Shown: piece by piece, positions 1 to 7,222 of the stretch
How positions within the stretch are numbered: the stretch's first letter is position 1
How the letters are laid out: each line of letters starts with the position of its first letter
Notes under the pieces: model-generated
Told to the model about the DNA's origin: nothing
Databases searched by the model: none
Seen by the model: only the letters and a program-made list of their open reading frames with translations
Source of the DNA: Solibacteraceae bacterium
GTDB taxonomy: Bacteria; Acidobacteriota; Terriglobia; Bryobacterales; Bryobacteraceae
DNA length: 64,000 nucleotides
Assembly: GCA_021324015.1 (NCBI GenBank)
Contig: JAJPJX010000063.1
Coordinates: forward strand, 1 to 64,000
Reading direction: 5' to 3'
Made by a program: the position numbers and the translations under genes

Positions 1-2
1 CG

Positions 3-680
3 CGGCAGGTGACCGGCTTCGTTGGCGCCCAGAAGCAGATCCGGGGCTTCTGGCGCGCCTCGGGCGGCGCCTCCGTCCCGTATCTGAATGGATTAACGCC
101 GTTCGCACTGCTGGAACTCGCGGCCGCGTTCCCCGATTCCCCGCGCGCCGGGCGCTGGCGGGATGCGGTCCTCCGGCACCTGGATGAATGTGTCCTGCCG
201 ATGTGCACGCATTCGGTCTACCGCATCATGCCTTTCGGCCTGTATTTCGGCTCGCCCACACCCGAGTTGTACCGGCCCTTGGCCGGCGAGTTGACTTACC
301 GGTACTTCAAGCCGGCGGGAGACAGGCTCTGGGCTTCGGGAACTACTTCGAATCTGGAGGCATACGCGGTGTTTCTCGCGCGGGCGGGGAAGGTCTTCGG
401 CAACCGCGAGTACACGGATCTGGCTTATAGCCAGTTGGAATGGGTGATGGGCGCCAATCCCTTTGCCGCCTGCCTGATGACTGCCGAGGGTATGCGCAAC
501 CCGTACCCGCATTCCCGCTATGTGGGCCTGATACCCGGCGGGCTTCCGAACGGCATTGCGGGCGACCGGAGCGACGAGCCGGTATTAGACACGCAGTTGG
601 GATTCGACTGGAGAACCGTGGAATACTGTACTCCCCACAATGCCCACTACATCTGGGCCCTCTCGGAGTTGTGCGGCTGA
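3..680 (+). CDS. Glycoside hydrolase family 9-like (six-hairpin) enzyme, 3' end only
   Basis: The reading frame is open to the left edge, so this is the C-terminal part of a larger protein. The visible ~225 residues are rich in alpha helix. They end with a pattern typical of GH9-like six-hairpin glycosidases: a W-V-M-G-A-N-P-F segment (near residue 150), a PHSRY segment, a PGGLPNGIAGD loop, and a terminal EYCTPHNAHYIWAL stretch where the catalytic acid of this fold is expected. The likely role is polysaccharide or oligosaccharide hydrolysis, but the substrate cannot be inferred and the catalytic aspartates lie upstream of the window. The next gene starts 90 bases downstream on the same strand and is not obviously related. 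Assignment to GH9 rather than another six-hairpin family is moderately certain. Confidence 0.6.
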   Translation, partial: RQVTGFVGAQKQIRGFWRASGGASVPYLNGLTPFALLELAAAFPDSPRAGRWRDAVLRHLDECVLPMCTHSVYRIMPFGLYFGSPTPELYRPLAGELTYRYFKPAGDRLWASGTTSNLEAYAVFLARAGKVFGNREYTDLAYSQLEWVMGANPFAACLMTAEGMRNPYPHSRYVGLIPGGLPNGIAGDRSDEPVLDTQLGFDWRTVEYCTPHNAHYIWALSELCG

Positions 681-769
681 GGCAGTCGGCAGCCAGGCCT
701 GCTGGCCGCCTCCAGCGGTAATACGCCCGCCGTGCGCGCACGTGCATTTCCCTATACGATGGGTTAGCC

Positions 770-2086
770 GTGAAAGAAACAGTGGTGTGTGCCGATGCCG
801 GTCTGGTCAGGTCTTTCCGCCGGTGGGACTTGGTAGCGGTGACCGTGAACGCGGTGATAGGGGCGGGGATCTTCGGGCTGCCTTCCCGGGTGTACGGCCT
901 GGCCGGGGCATATAGCCTGCCGGCATTCCTGTTGTGCGGCGTCTTTACAGGGATGATCGTGCTCTGCTTTGCGGAAGTCGGCAGTCGCTTTCGCGAGACC
1001 GGCGGGCCGTATCTTTATGCCGGCGAAGCCTTCGGCCCGGCAGTCGGCTTCACGATCGGCTGGCTGACCTGGATCGCGCGGATCGCCGCCTTCGCCGCGA
1101 ACACGAGTATCCTCCTGGGCTACCTGGGGCTTTTCTGGCCGGAGATCGGTGGGCGGCCGCGTTTCGTTGTCATCTGCGGCGTGATCCTGGTGCTTGCCAC
1201 GATCAACCTGCTCGGTGTGCGCGATGTCGCCGTCGCCACGAACCTGTTCACCGTAGGTAAACTCGCGCCGCTGGTGCTTTTGATTGTGGCGGGCTTCTGG
1301 TACCTGAATCCGCGGAGTTTCGCCCTGGGAGCGGCGCCTTCCCCGCACGTCTTCTCCGAAGCGATGCTGCTCCTGGTGTACGCCTACACCGGGTTCGAAA
1401 TGGCTGCCATTCCCGCCGCGGAGATGCGTGATCCGCAGCGCGATCTACCGGTGGCGCTGCTCTTCGGTATTGGAGTCGTGGCGCTGTTCTATATCCTGAT
1501 CCAGGCGGTCTGTATCGGGGCGCTTCCCGGGCTTTCGGCGTCGGACCGGCCGCTGGCCGACGCGGCCGCCCGGTTTCTGGGAAGCGGCGGCGCCGCCATC
1601 ATCTCCGCGGGCGCTGTGATCTCGATTGCCGGTAATCTGAACGTCGTGGTGTTGTCGGCCTCCCGCCTGCCGTTCGCCATGGCGCGCCGGGGTGAGTTGC
1701 CCGCCTGGCTTGGCGCAATCCACGGCCGCTTTCACACACCGCACATGGCGATTTTCGTGACAACGGCGCTGATGGGAGCGCTCACCCTGTCCGGCACATT
1801 TCTCTACGCGGTAACCGTAAGCACGATCGCGCGGTTGGTCATCTATGGCACTACCTGTGCCGCGCTGCCCGTGCTGCGCAGACGCACGGGAGCCCCCTCG
1901 CCGCCTTTCCGCGTGACCGCCGGCGTGCCCATTTCGATGCTCACCCTGGCGCTGGCGAGCTGGCTCCTGTGGAATACCACGTGGCGCGAACTGCGGGATA
2001 CCGCGATCGCAGCCGCGGTCGGATGGGTACTTTATGGCCTCTCGAAGAAAAGGGCCGCTGAAGGTAGAATAGCGACACGCCCATGA
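770..2086 (+). CDS. APC-family amino-acid permease
   Basis: Inner-membrane amino-acid/polyamine transporter of the APC superfamily, 438 residues, the usual length for the family. About twelve hydrophobic segments run through the whole protein. The first carries the family signature VIGAGIFGLP (about residues 29-38), the unwound substrate-binding part of TM1, followed by a conserved E-x-GSRFRETGGPYLY motif near residue 70. The GTG start at 770 places a short polar N-terminus before TM1. The stop codon overlaps the ATG of the next gene (ATGA), so permease and aminotransferase are translationally coupled. That suggests uptake of an amino acid followed by its transamination. The exact substrate cannot be read from the sequence. 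Confidence 0.9.
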   Translation: MKETVVCADAGLVRSFRRWDLVAVTVNAVIGAGIFGLPSRVYGLAGAYSLPAFLLCGVFTGMIVLCFAEVGSRFRETGGPYLYAGEAFGPAVGFTIGWLTWIARIAAFAANTSILLGYLGLFWPEIGGRPRFVVICGVILVLATINLLGVRDVAVATNLFTVGKLAPLVLLIVAGFWYLNPRSFALGAAPSPHVFSEAMLLLVYAYTGFEMAAIPAAEMRDPQRDLPVALLFGIGVVALFYILIQAVCIGALPGLSASDRPLADAAARFLGSGGAAIISAGAVISIAGNLNVVVLSASRLPFAMARRGELPAWLGAIHGRFHTPHMAIFVTTALMGALTLSGTFLYAVTVSTIARLVIYGTTCAALPVLRRRTGAPSPPFRVTAGVPISMLTLALASWLLWNTTWRELRDTAIAAAVGWVLYGLSKKRAAEGRIATRP

Positions 2087-3009
2087 CGCAACCGCCCAAT
2101 TGCCGCATCGCCTGGTTCAACGGCGCCTTCATGCCCGAGAACCAGGTGCTGATCCCATTCCGCGACCGGAGCTGGAGGTATGGCGACGGCGTTTTCGACA
2201 TGACCCGCACCTTTAATGGCCGGGCCTTCCGGCTGAAGGAGCACATTGATCGCCTGTATCGCTCGCTGCGCTATCTGCGTCTGGATCCCGGCATGAGTCC
2301 GCAGCAGATGATCGAGGTGTCGGAGCAGATTGTGGCGCGCAACGAACATCTGCGGGGCGCGGCCGGCGATTGGTGGATCGGACAGCGTGTCAGCCGCGGC
2401 GTCGATCCTATCGGTGATGAACTGCCCGAGCATAGCGGTCCGAACATCGTGGTGGAATGCACGCCGTTGCCGCTCAAGGCGCGGGCGCGCCAGTTCCGCG
2501 ACGGTCTCGACGTGTGGACGCCGGCGCACCGCCGCGTCGCGCCGGACATGCTCAGCCCGCGGGCCAAGACCCACAACTACTTGAACATGATCGTCGCGGA
2601 GCAATCGGTAAAGGCGCACGATCCCGAGGGCTGGGCGGTGTTGCTCGACGTCAACGGAAATCTGGCCGAGGGGATGGGCAGCAACATCTTTGTGGTTCGC
2701 GCGGGCAAGCTCTATACCCCAAGCGAGCGTTACGTCCTGCCCGGCATCAGCCGTCAGATGACGCTGGATCTGGCGCGCCGGCTCGGCATCCCGGCCATTG
2801 AAGGCGACATCGATCTGTTCGACGCGGCGAACGCGGAAGAGATGTTCCTGACCTCCACAAGCCTCTGCATCGCCGGAGTGCGCAGTTTCAACGGCGCCAA
2901 GGTCGGCGATGGCCGCCCGCCCGGCCCCGTCACCAGGCGTCTGATCGATGCCTACATCGCCGAGGTGGACTGCGATTTCGTGAAGCAGTACCTCGACCGG
3001 CTAGGCTGA
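2083..3009 (+). CDS. Class IV PLP aminotransferase (branched-chain/D-amino acid type)
   Basis: Cytoplasmic fold-type IV PLP enzyme, 308 residues. The N-terminal half has the RSWRYGDGVFD motif (about residues 29-39). The PLP lysine is K162 in RAKTHNYLN, and the conserved glutamate sits in LAEGMGSNIFVV, followed by the phosphate-binding VLPGISR segment. This family covers branched-chain aminotransferases, D-amino acid transaminases and aminodeoxychorismate lyases. The coupling to an amino-acid permease (4-base overlap) favours an amino-acid transaminase, but these subfamilies cannot be separated by eye. A TAGAAT box 12 bases before the start could also give a separate, nearly leaderless transcript. 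Confidence 0.85.
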   Translation: MTQPPNCRIAWFNGAFMPENQVLIPFRDRSWRYGDGVFDMTRTFNGRAFRLKEHIDRLYRSLRYLRLDPGMSPQQMIEVSEQIVARNEHLRGAAGDWWIGQRVSRGVDPIGDELPEHSGPNIVVECTPLPLKARARQFRDGLDVWTPAHRRVAPDMLSPRAKTHNYLNMIVAEQSVKAHDPEGWAVLLDVNGNLAEGMGSNIFVVRAGKLYTPSERYVLPGISRQMTLDLARRLGIPAIEGDIDLFDAANAEEMFLTSTSLCIAGVRSFNGAKVGDGRPPGPVTRRLIDAYIAEVDCDFVKQYLDRLG

Positions 3010-3150
3010 CGCACGATCTGCGGCTGTGTCGCCGACGGCGGCTCAAGAGTTCCTAGAGCCGTCGGGTCATCCCCAGGAAAGTTGAATGAAGGGATGGAAA
3101 CCAACCCGGCCGTTCGGCGGCGAGCGAAAAAGAGCGCCCGGACAGACTTG

Positions 3151-3168
3151 GACAGGTGTATACTGACC
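3151..3168 (+). promoter_or_regulatory. Putative -10 region of the MNIO/RiPP operon
   Basis: TATACT at 3159-3164 is a good -10 match about 104 bases upstream of the peptide gene. No convincing -35 lies 16-18 bases upstream, so an activator or another sigma factor may be needed. The 18 bases here match 16 of 18 positions of the region around the -10 upstream of the gamma-glutamyltransferase gene at 45836-45853. Confidence 0.35.
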
Positions 3169-3267
3169 GGAACCTGGATTCCGAAAGGAGAACCGGGTTC
3201 AGCGCACCCTTGTCGAGCACCCTCGGGGGCTGGGAAAGGGAAGTTGCAGCAGATTTCAGGAGGGTTT

Positions 3268-3498
3268 ATGACAGCCGAAGTCCGCGTGTCCAAAAAAGGA
3301 CCTAGCGGTGGTCCGACCGCCGAAATCCTGGTAGATAGCAAGGTCAACGCCAGCCAGTTAGGCGCTCTTATCCAGAACGTCACCACCAACAAGGCAGTTC
3401 TCTCCGCCGCCGGCCTGAGAGCCTGCGGCGGATGCAAGTCCGGCCTCGACATCAACATTCGCGACCGCTTCCAGGAAGTCATTCAGGTGGAAGTGTAG
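3268..3498 (+). CDS. Small Cys-containing peptide, candidate RiPP precursor for an MNIO enzyme
   Basis: 76-residue protein. The ATG at 3268 is chosen because an AGGAGG ribosome-binding site lies at 3258-3263; an open frame runs further upstream but has no such site. The N-terminal ~50 residues look like a leader: polar, then a helix with SQLGALIQNV. The C-terminal part carries the only two cysteines, C53 and C56, in ACGGCKSGLD, followed by a hydrophilic tail ending in VIQVEV. The gene lies 5 bases before a DUF692 enzyme and is followed by a DUF692-partner-like protein. This is the classic arrangement of precursor, MNIO enzyme and partner (methanobactin, 3-thiaglutamate and related pathways). 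Being the precursor is inferred from context and the cysteine motif. No signal peptide is visible. Confidence 0.65.
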   Translation: MTAEVRVSKKGPSGGPTAEILVDSKVNASQLGALIQNVTTNKAVLSAAGLRACGGCKSGLDINIRDRFQEVIQVEV

Positions 3499-3503
3499 TT
3501 TGC

Positions 3504-4409
3504 ATGCTGGGCGAAGTGCATCGGCCTGGGGTTGGAGCTCTCTTCAACCCCAGCATGCATCGGTTTGTCGATCGCGCCCTCGATCATGTGGACTACCTGG
3601 CATTCATCCCGGATCGCGGCTGGATCGACCGTGGTCCGGGCTCGCCGCAGCGTTTTCAGATGCTCCCCCAGGCCGCTGCGCTGCTGGAGCAGGTGGCGCG
3701 TGTGCGCCCCGTCGTCTTGCATGCGATCGGCCTTTCCATTTGTAGCGCGGACCTCTTCGATCAGCCCTATGCCCTCAACCTGATGGATTGGGCCGAGCGC
3801 CTTAACTCTCCCTGGATCAGCGATCACCTGTCATTTACCCGCATTGGAACCGGACATGAGGTGAATGCAGCCGTTCCGCTGCCCGTGCCCTACGACCAGG
3901 AAGTCCTCGGCCTGCTGATCCCCCGCGTGCGCCTCTTTACCGAGAGCCGGCGCTTCCGTTTCCTCTTGGAGAATAACGTTTACTACTTCTCGTATCCGGG
4001 CCAGGAGTTCTCGGAAGAGGAGTTTCTGAACCAGCTCTGCCGCCAATCCGGCTGCGGCGTGCTGCTCGATCTGCATAACCTGTATACCAATGCCCTCAAC
4101 CACCGCTTCAGCGCCACCGACTACTTAAGCAAGCTGGATCTGGCCCAGGTCACGGAAATCCACATCGCGGGCGGCGTGCCGATGATGGGTTTTCACACCG
4201 ACTCTCACACCGGGCCCGTGCTCGAAGGAGTCTGGGAATTGCTGGAGCATACCGTGCCGCTCGCCAGAAACCTGCGTGGTGTGACGTTCGAGTTCCACGA
4301 ATCCTCCTTCGGAAAGCTGGGCGAAGCCGGTATCCTCGAGCAGATCGCACGCGCGCGGGCCGTGGTGCAAGCGTATGTCCCTCAGAGACTTTCAGCACGC
4401 TGTAGTTGA
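3504..4409 (+). CDS. DUF692/MNIO multinuclear iron oxidative enzyme (MbnB-like)
   Basis: 301-residue TIM-barrel protein of the DUF692 (multinuclear non-heme iron-dependent oxidative enzyme) family, which modifies cysteines or other residues of ribosomal peptides. The family metal ligands are all visible: H73 (LHAIGLS), D107-H108 (ISDHLSF), E156 (LLENN), D189 and N192 (LLDLHNLY), H220 (EIHIAGG), D233 and H235 (DSHTGP) and E263 (TFEFHE). The ATG at 3504 is chosen because upstream codons overlap the end of the peptide gene; the N-terminus GVGALFNPSM matches the usual family start. The gene follows the Cys-containing peptide by 5 bases and overlaps the next gene by 35 bases, so the three are one operon. 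Confidence 0.9.
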   Translation: MLGEVHRPGVGALFNPSMHRFVDRALDHVDYLAFIPDRGWIDRGPGSPQRFQMLPQAAALLEQVARVRPVVLHAIGLSICSADLFDQPYALNLMDWAERLNSPWISDHLSFTRIGTGHEVNAAVPLPVPYDQEVLGLLIPRVRLFTESRRFRFLLENNVYYFSYPGQEFSEEEFLNQLCRQSGCGVLLDLHNLYTNALNHRFSATDYLSKLDLAQVTEIHIAGGVPMMGFHTDSHTGPVLEGVWELLEHTVPLARNLRGVTFEFHESSFGKLGEAGILEQIARARAVVQAYVPQRLSARCS

Positions 4410-4983
4410 TCTGACGCTGGTGCCGCACAAGGCCCGGGCATTGCGCCAAGGCGATGCCAGCGTGCTGGCGAATTTCGACCTGACCGCGCGCGAACGCGAG
4501 CGATTGCTCGACATCGTGCACCAGCCGGGGATGCGGGTCAGTTGCAGCCTGTCCCGGGGCAACCGCCTCGAGGTGATCGCTGAAGCCTTTCCGATGACCT
4601 GCGTTTTGTTGGAACCCGTGCTGCGCCAACTGCTGGACGAACTCTGGACCGAACGGCGCCCGGCCAACTACCAACTCGCCGGGGAGGACACTGCGTTCGC
4701 CGAACTGCTGGCGCGAAAGCGCGCTGCTAACGAGATCTGCATCGAATATCTCGATGAGATTTTCGCCTACGAGTTGAAGTGCCGGGAGATGGCACATCGG
4801 ATGCGGACTGAGACCACGGAAGTTGCCATCCAGACGGTGATCGAGTTTCAGCATCCGCCCGACATGCTCCTGGTGCCCCTTAGCCAACTCGCCGCGCCGC
4901 CCGCCGGTCTCCCTAGCGGCTTCTATCGCGCCCGAATTCAACTTCAGCATGGCCGCTTCGAAGTAGCGGTGCTTCCAGACTGA
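4375..4983 (+). CDS. MNIO partner protein (MbnC/DUF2063-like)
   Basis: 202-residue, mostly helical soluble protein that starts inside the end of the MNIO gene. It begins with the LRDFQHAVVDL pattern seen at the N-terminus of DUF692-associated partner proteins. It continues with RVSCSLSRGNRLEVIAE and FPMTCVLLEPVLRQLLDELW (about residues 54-91). Such partners form a complex with the MNIO enzyme and deliver the precursor peptide. The C-terminal ~60 residues are beta-rich and less recognisable. Identification relies on position and the N-terminal pattern, so the family name is less certain than for the enzyme. The following gene starts 75 bases downstream with its own promoter-like box. Confidence 0.6.
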   Translation: MSLRDFQHAVVDLTLVPHKARALRQGDASVLANFDLTARERERLLDIVHQPGMRVSCSLSRGNRLEVIAEAFPMTCVLLEPVLRQLLDELWTERRPANYQLAGEDTAFAELLARKRAANEICIEYLDEIFAYELKCREMAHRMRTETTEVAIQTVIEFQHPPDMLLVPLSQLAAPPAGLPSGFYRARIQLQHGRFEVAVLPD

Positions 4984-5058
4984 CCAGACCCAGGCCAGGC
5001 TGAAGCAAGGGTCGAGGCGGCCTGGTTGCGCCTGCCTCCGGCGCGGTAAAATCGCGCC

Positions 5059-5784
5059 ATGAAACTCAGTGTTGGAATGCTCTCTCTGGGAGCGGCCGTG
5101 GGGATGCTGACGGGCGCCATGAGCGCCGCCGAGGAATTTCCCACCAAAGCGGGCGCCGTCAAAATCACCCCTATTCAGCACGCCAGCCTCATGATCGAGG
5201 CGGGCAGCCAGGTGATCTACATCGATCCGGCCCAGGGGAAGTACGACGGGCTACCGCCCGCGGACCTGATCCTCATCACCGATATCCATGGCGACCACAT
5301 GGCGCCAGCCGTGGTGCAGAAGCTCGCAAAGCCGGGCACGGTCATCCTGGCGCCGGAAGCGGTGGCCAAAACGGTGACGGGCGCCCGCATCATTCGCAAC
5401 GGCGAGACCCAGACCTTCGGCAAATGGCGGATCGAGGCCGTGCCCATGTACAACCTGACGCGCGGACCGCAACCGGGCAAGCTGTACCACGACAAGGGCC
5501 GCGGCAACGGGTACGTGCTTACCTACGGGGGCAAGCGATTCTACTTTTCCGGTGACACCGAAGGTATACCCGAGATGCGCGCGCTCAAGGGCATCGACGT
5601 AGCCTTCGTGTGCATGAACCTGCCGTATACCATGACCGCCGAGGAAGCCGCCGACGCCGTGCGCGCCTTCCACCCCAAGGTGGTGTATCCCTACCACTAC
5701 CGCGGCACCGACACACAGGCCTTCGCCAAGGCATTGGAAGGCTCGGGCATCGTGGTACGGCTACGGAACTGGTACCCGGGCTGA
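5059..5784 (+). CDS. Secreted MBL-fold metal-dependent hydrolase
   Basis: 241 residues with an N-terminal signal peptide (about residues 1-23, ending MSAAEE), so periplasmic. Metallo-beta-lactamase fold of the YtkL/UPF0173 type: HASLMIE near residue 41, the metal motif as TDIHGDH (D75, H77, D79, H80; the first usual histidine is aspartate), FSGDTEG near residue 170 supplying the bridging aspartate, and a C-terminal YPYHYRG histidine. Proteins of this kind hydrolyse esters, lactones or phosphodiesters, but the substrate is unknown. A TAAAAT box at 5047-5052 ends six bases before the ATG, which suggests a leaderless transcript. The gene reads toward the convergent DivIC/FtsB-like gene, with 18 bases between the stop codons. 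Confidence 0.85.
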   Translation: MKLSVGMLSLGAAVGMLTGAMSAAEEFPTKAGAVKITPIQHASLMIEAGSQVIYIDPAQGKYDGLPPADLILITDIHGDHMAPAVVQKLAKPGTVILAPEAVAKTVTGARIIRNGETQTFGKWRIEAVPMYNLTRGPQPGKLYHDKGRGNGYVLTYGGKRFYFSGDTEGIPEMRALKGIDVAFVCMNLPYTMTAEEAADAVRAFHPKVVYPYHYRGTDTQAFAKALEGSGIVVRLRNWYPG

Positions 5785-5802
5785 GCTGAGCGGGATGCCG
5801 CG

Positions 5803-6111
5803 CTACTGCCGCGGCTCGGCTGCGGGCCCTTTGGGGTCCTGGAGGATAAAGACCTTCTCGCCGGGGCGCACCAGTTTGAGGCGCTGGCGGACTTCCAGTT
5901 CCTGCTCGGCATCGCTCTCGCGCAGGCGCTGGATCCTCTCCCGCTTTTCGGACACCTGCCGGGCCAGGTCGGCATTGCGCTGTTCCAGATCCCGGATCTC
6001 ATGTTGCTTTTCCATGAGGGCGGGGATGCCGCCGCGCAACGAGAAAAATGCATAGCCGGCCACCAGCAGCGTGAGCAGAACGAAGAAGAACTTGGTGAGC
6101 GAGCCTCTCAT
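5803..6111 (-). CDS. Septum formation initiator (DivIC/FtsB-like) protein
   Basis: 102-residue single-pass membrane protein: a short cytoplasmic N-terminus, one membrane segment at residues 9-24, then a coiled coil from about residue 32 to 72 (heptad-like EKQHEIRDLEQRNADLARQV). It ends with the VRPGEKVFIL motif typical of bacterial DivIC/FtsB divisome proteins. Such proteins bridge FtsL and FtsQ at the septum. The ATG at 6111 puts the membrane segment at the expected position; the frame stays open upstream but would overlap cutA. It is divergent from cutA with 63 bases between start codons. Confidence 0.85.
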   Translation of the reverse strand: MRGSLTKFFFVLLTLLVAGYAFFSLRGGIPALMEKQHEIRDLEQRNADLARQVSEKRERIQRLRESDAEQELEVRQRLKLVRPGEKVFILQDPKGPAAEPRQ

Positions 6112-6174
6112 CGCAAAAGCGCCTGGAAGATAATAGTAGCATCGAAACTTCCGTCTACCCCAGTCTTTCTGAGT

Positions 6175-6495
6175 ATGACCGATAAAATTGTCGTGTTCAG
6201 CACGTGCAGCAGCAGCGAGGAAGCGGAGAAGATCGCCCGCCTGCTGGTGGAACAGCGGTTGGCGGCGTGTGTGAACGTGCTGCCGGGAATCCGCAGCATC
6301 TACCACTGGCAGGGAGCCGTCGAATCGGCCATCGAATGGCTGCTGGTGATCAAGTCGCGGCGCAGCCTGTTCGATCTGCTCCGCAACGCCCTGGAAAAGG
6401 CGCACTCCTACGAAGTGCCGGAAGTGCTGGCCCTTCCTGTGGTGGACGGCTCGCCGAACTATCTGAGCTGGCTGGAGGGCGAGTTGCATGCCTGA
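6175..6495 (+). CDS. cutA: Divalent-cation tolerance protein CutA
   Basis: 106-residue cytoplasmic protein of the CutA family, which forms trimers related in fold to PII. Family marks are the N-terminal VVFSTCSSSEEAEKIA, RLAACVNVLPGIRSIYHWQG, KSRRSLFDLL and the C-terminal YEVPEVLALPVVDGSPNYLSWL. The ATG at 6175 gives the usual length; open sequence upstream belongs to the intergenic region. The last eight bases overlap the start of the HAD phosphatase gene, so the two are probably coupled. CutA was named for copper tolerance, but its physiological role is not settled. Confidence 0.95.
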   Translation: MTDKIVVFSTCSSSEEAEKIARLLVEQRLAACVNVLPGIRSIYHWQGAVESAIEWLLVIKSRRSLFDLLRNALEKAHSYEVPEVLALPVVDGSPNYLSWLEGELHA

Positions 6496-7222
6496 GGAGC
6501 GGGCGCGGGAGCGCCGGGCTGCCGGCGGTTATGGTACGATACCACCCGCGGGGGACCCGTGGCTCCGCCCGGGCCTCGCCGTTGTGCTGGATATGGACGG
6601 TGTGATCGTCGATTCAAACCCCGTTCACCGCGAGGCCTGGAGGGTTTACAACCGGCGGTTTGGGATCGAGACCACGGAAGCCATGCAGCAGCGGATGTAC
6701 GGGAGGCGCAACGACGAAATCGTCCGCGATTTCTTCGGCCTGCGGCTGAGCGGGGATCAGGTAGCCGCACACGGCGCAGCCAAGGAGCGGCTGTACCGGG
6801 AACTGATGCGGGACGCGGTGGCGCGCTCGCTCGTACCCGGGGTGCGCGAGTTTCTGGAGCGGCATGCGGGTCTGCCGGCCGCCGTCGCGTCCAATGCGGA
6901 ACCGGCCAACGTGGAATTCGTGCTCGGACGGGCCGGGCTGCGGCCCTTTTTCCAGGCGGTGGTGGACGGCCACCAGGTGGAGCGCCCCAAGCCCGCCCCG
7001 GACATTTATCTGCGGGCTGCGCAGTTGCTGCGCATCGCCCCGGCGGATTGCATCGTTTTTGAGGATTCCTTCTCGGGGGTGGAGGCGGCGCGGGCGGCGG
7101 GCGCGCGCGTGGTGGGCATTCGCACCACGCATCACAACCTGCCCGGCGCGGAGCTTTGTGTCGACAACTTCCTGAGTCCGGAACTGGAGTCATGGCTACG
7201 CTGGCAAAAGCCGCAGGTGTAA
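6488..7222 (+). CDS. HAD-superfamily phosphatase/phosphomutase (beta-phosphoglucomutase-like)
   Basis: 244 residues; HAD fold with a helical cap. Motif I is LDMDGVIVDSN (about residues 34-44), motif II is in AAVASNAEPANVE, motif III is in ERPKPAPDIYL, and motif IV is FEDSFSGVEAARAAGA. The cap region with RMYGRRNDEIVRDFFG places it with beta-phosphoglucomutase-like sugar-phosphate enzymes, though a phosphatase is equally possible. The ATG at 6488 overlaps the cutA stop. The first ~28 residues are poorly conserved-looking, and a later start is possible because a TACGAT box lies at 6536-6541. The 3' end overlaps the start of the next gene by about 30 bases. Confidence 0.85.
   Translation: MPEERARERRAAGGYGTIPPAGDPWLRPGLAVVLDMDGVIVDSNPVHREAWRVYNRRFGIETTEAMQQRMYGRRNDEIVRDFFGLRLSGDQVAAHGAAKERLYRELMRDAVARSLVPGVREFLERHAGLPAAVASNAEPANVEFVLGRAGLRPFFQAVVDGHQVERPKPAPDIYLRAAQLLRIAPADCIVFEDSFSGVEAARAAGARVVGIRTTHHNLPGAELCVDNFLSPELESWLRWQKPQV

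Noticed and set aside
3010-3060. Hairpin after the class IV aminotransferase as a rho-independent terminator
   Set aside because: A GGCTC/GAGCC stem is present but no T-run follows and the longer pairing is bulged.
3082-3267. Longer upstream start for the Cys-containing peptide
   Set aside because: The frame is open, but the composition is intergenic-like, no ribosome-binding site precedes 3082, and a perfect site precedes the ATG at 3268.
5281-5301. Degenerate active site in the MBL protein at 5059
   Set aside because: The first His of the motif is Asp (TDIHGDH), but this variant is, to my knowledge, common in this branch and the other ligands are present, so it is not treated as a pseudoenzyme.
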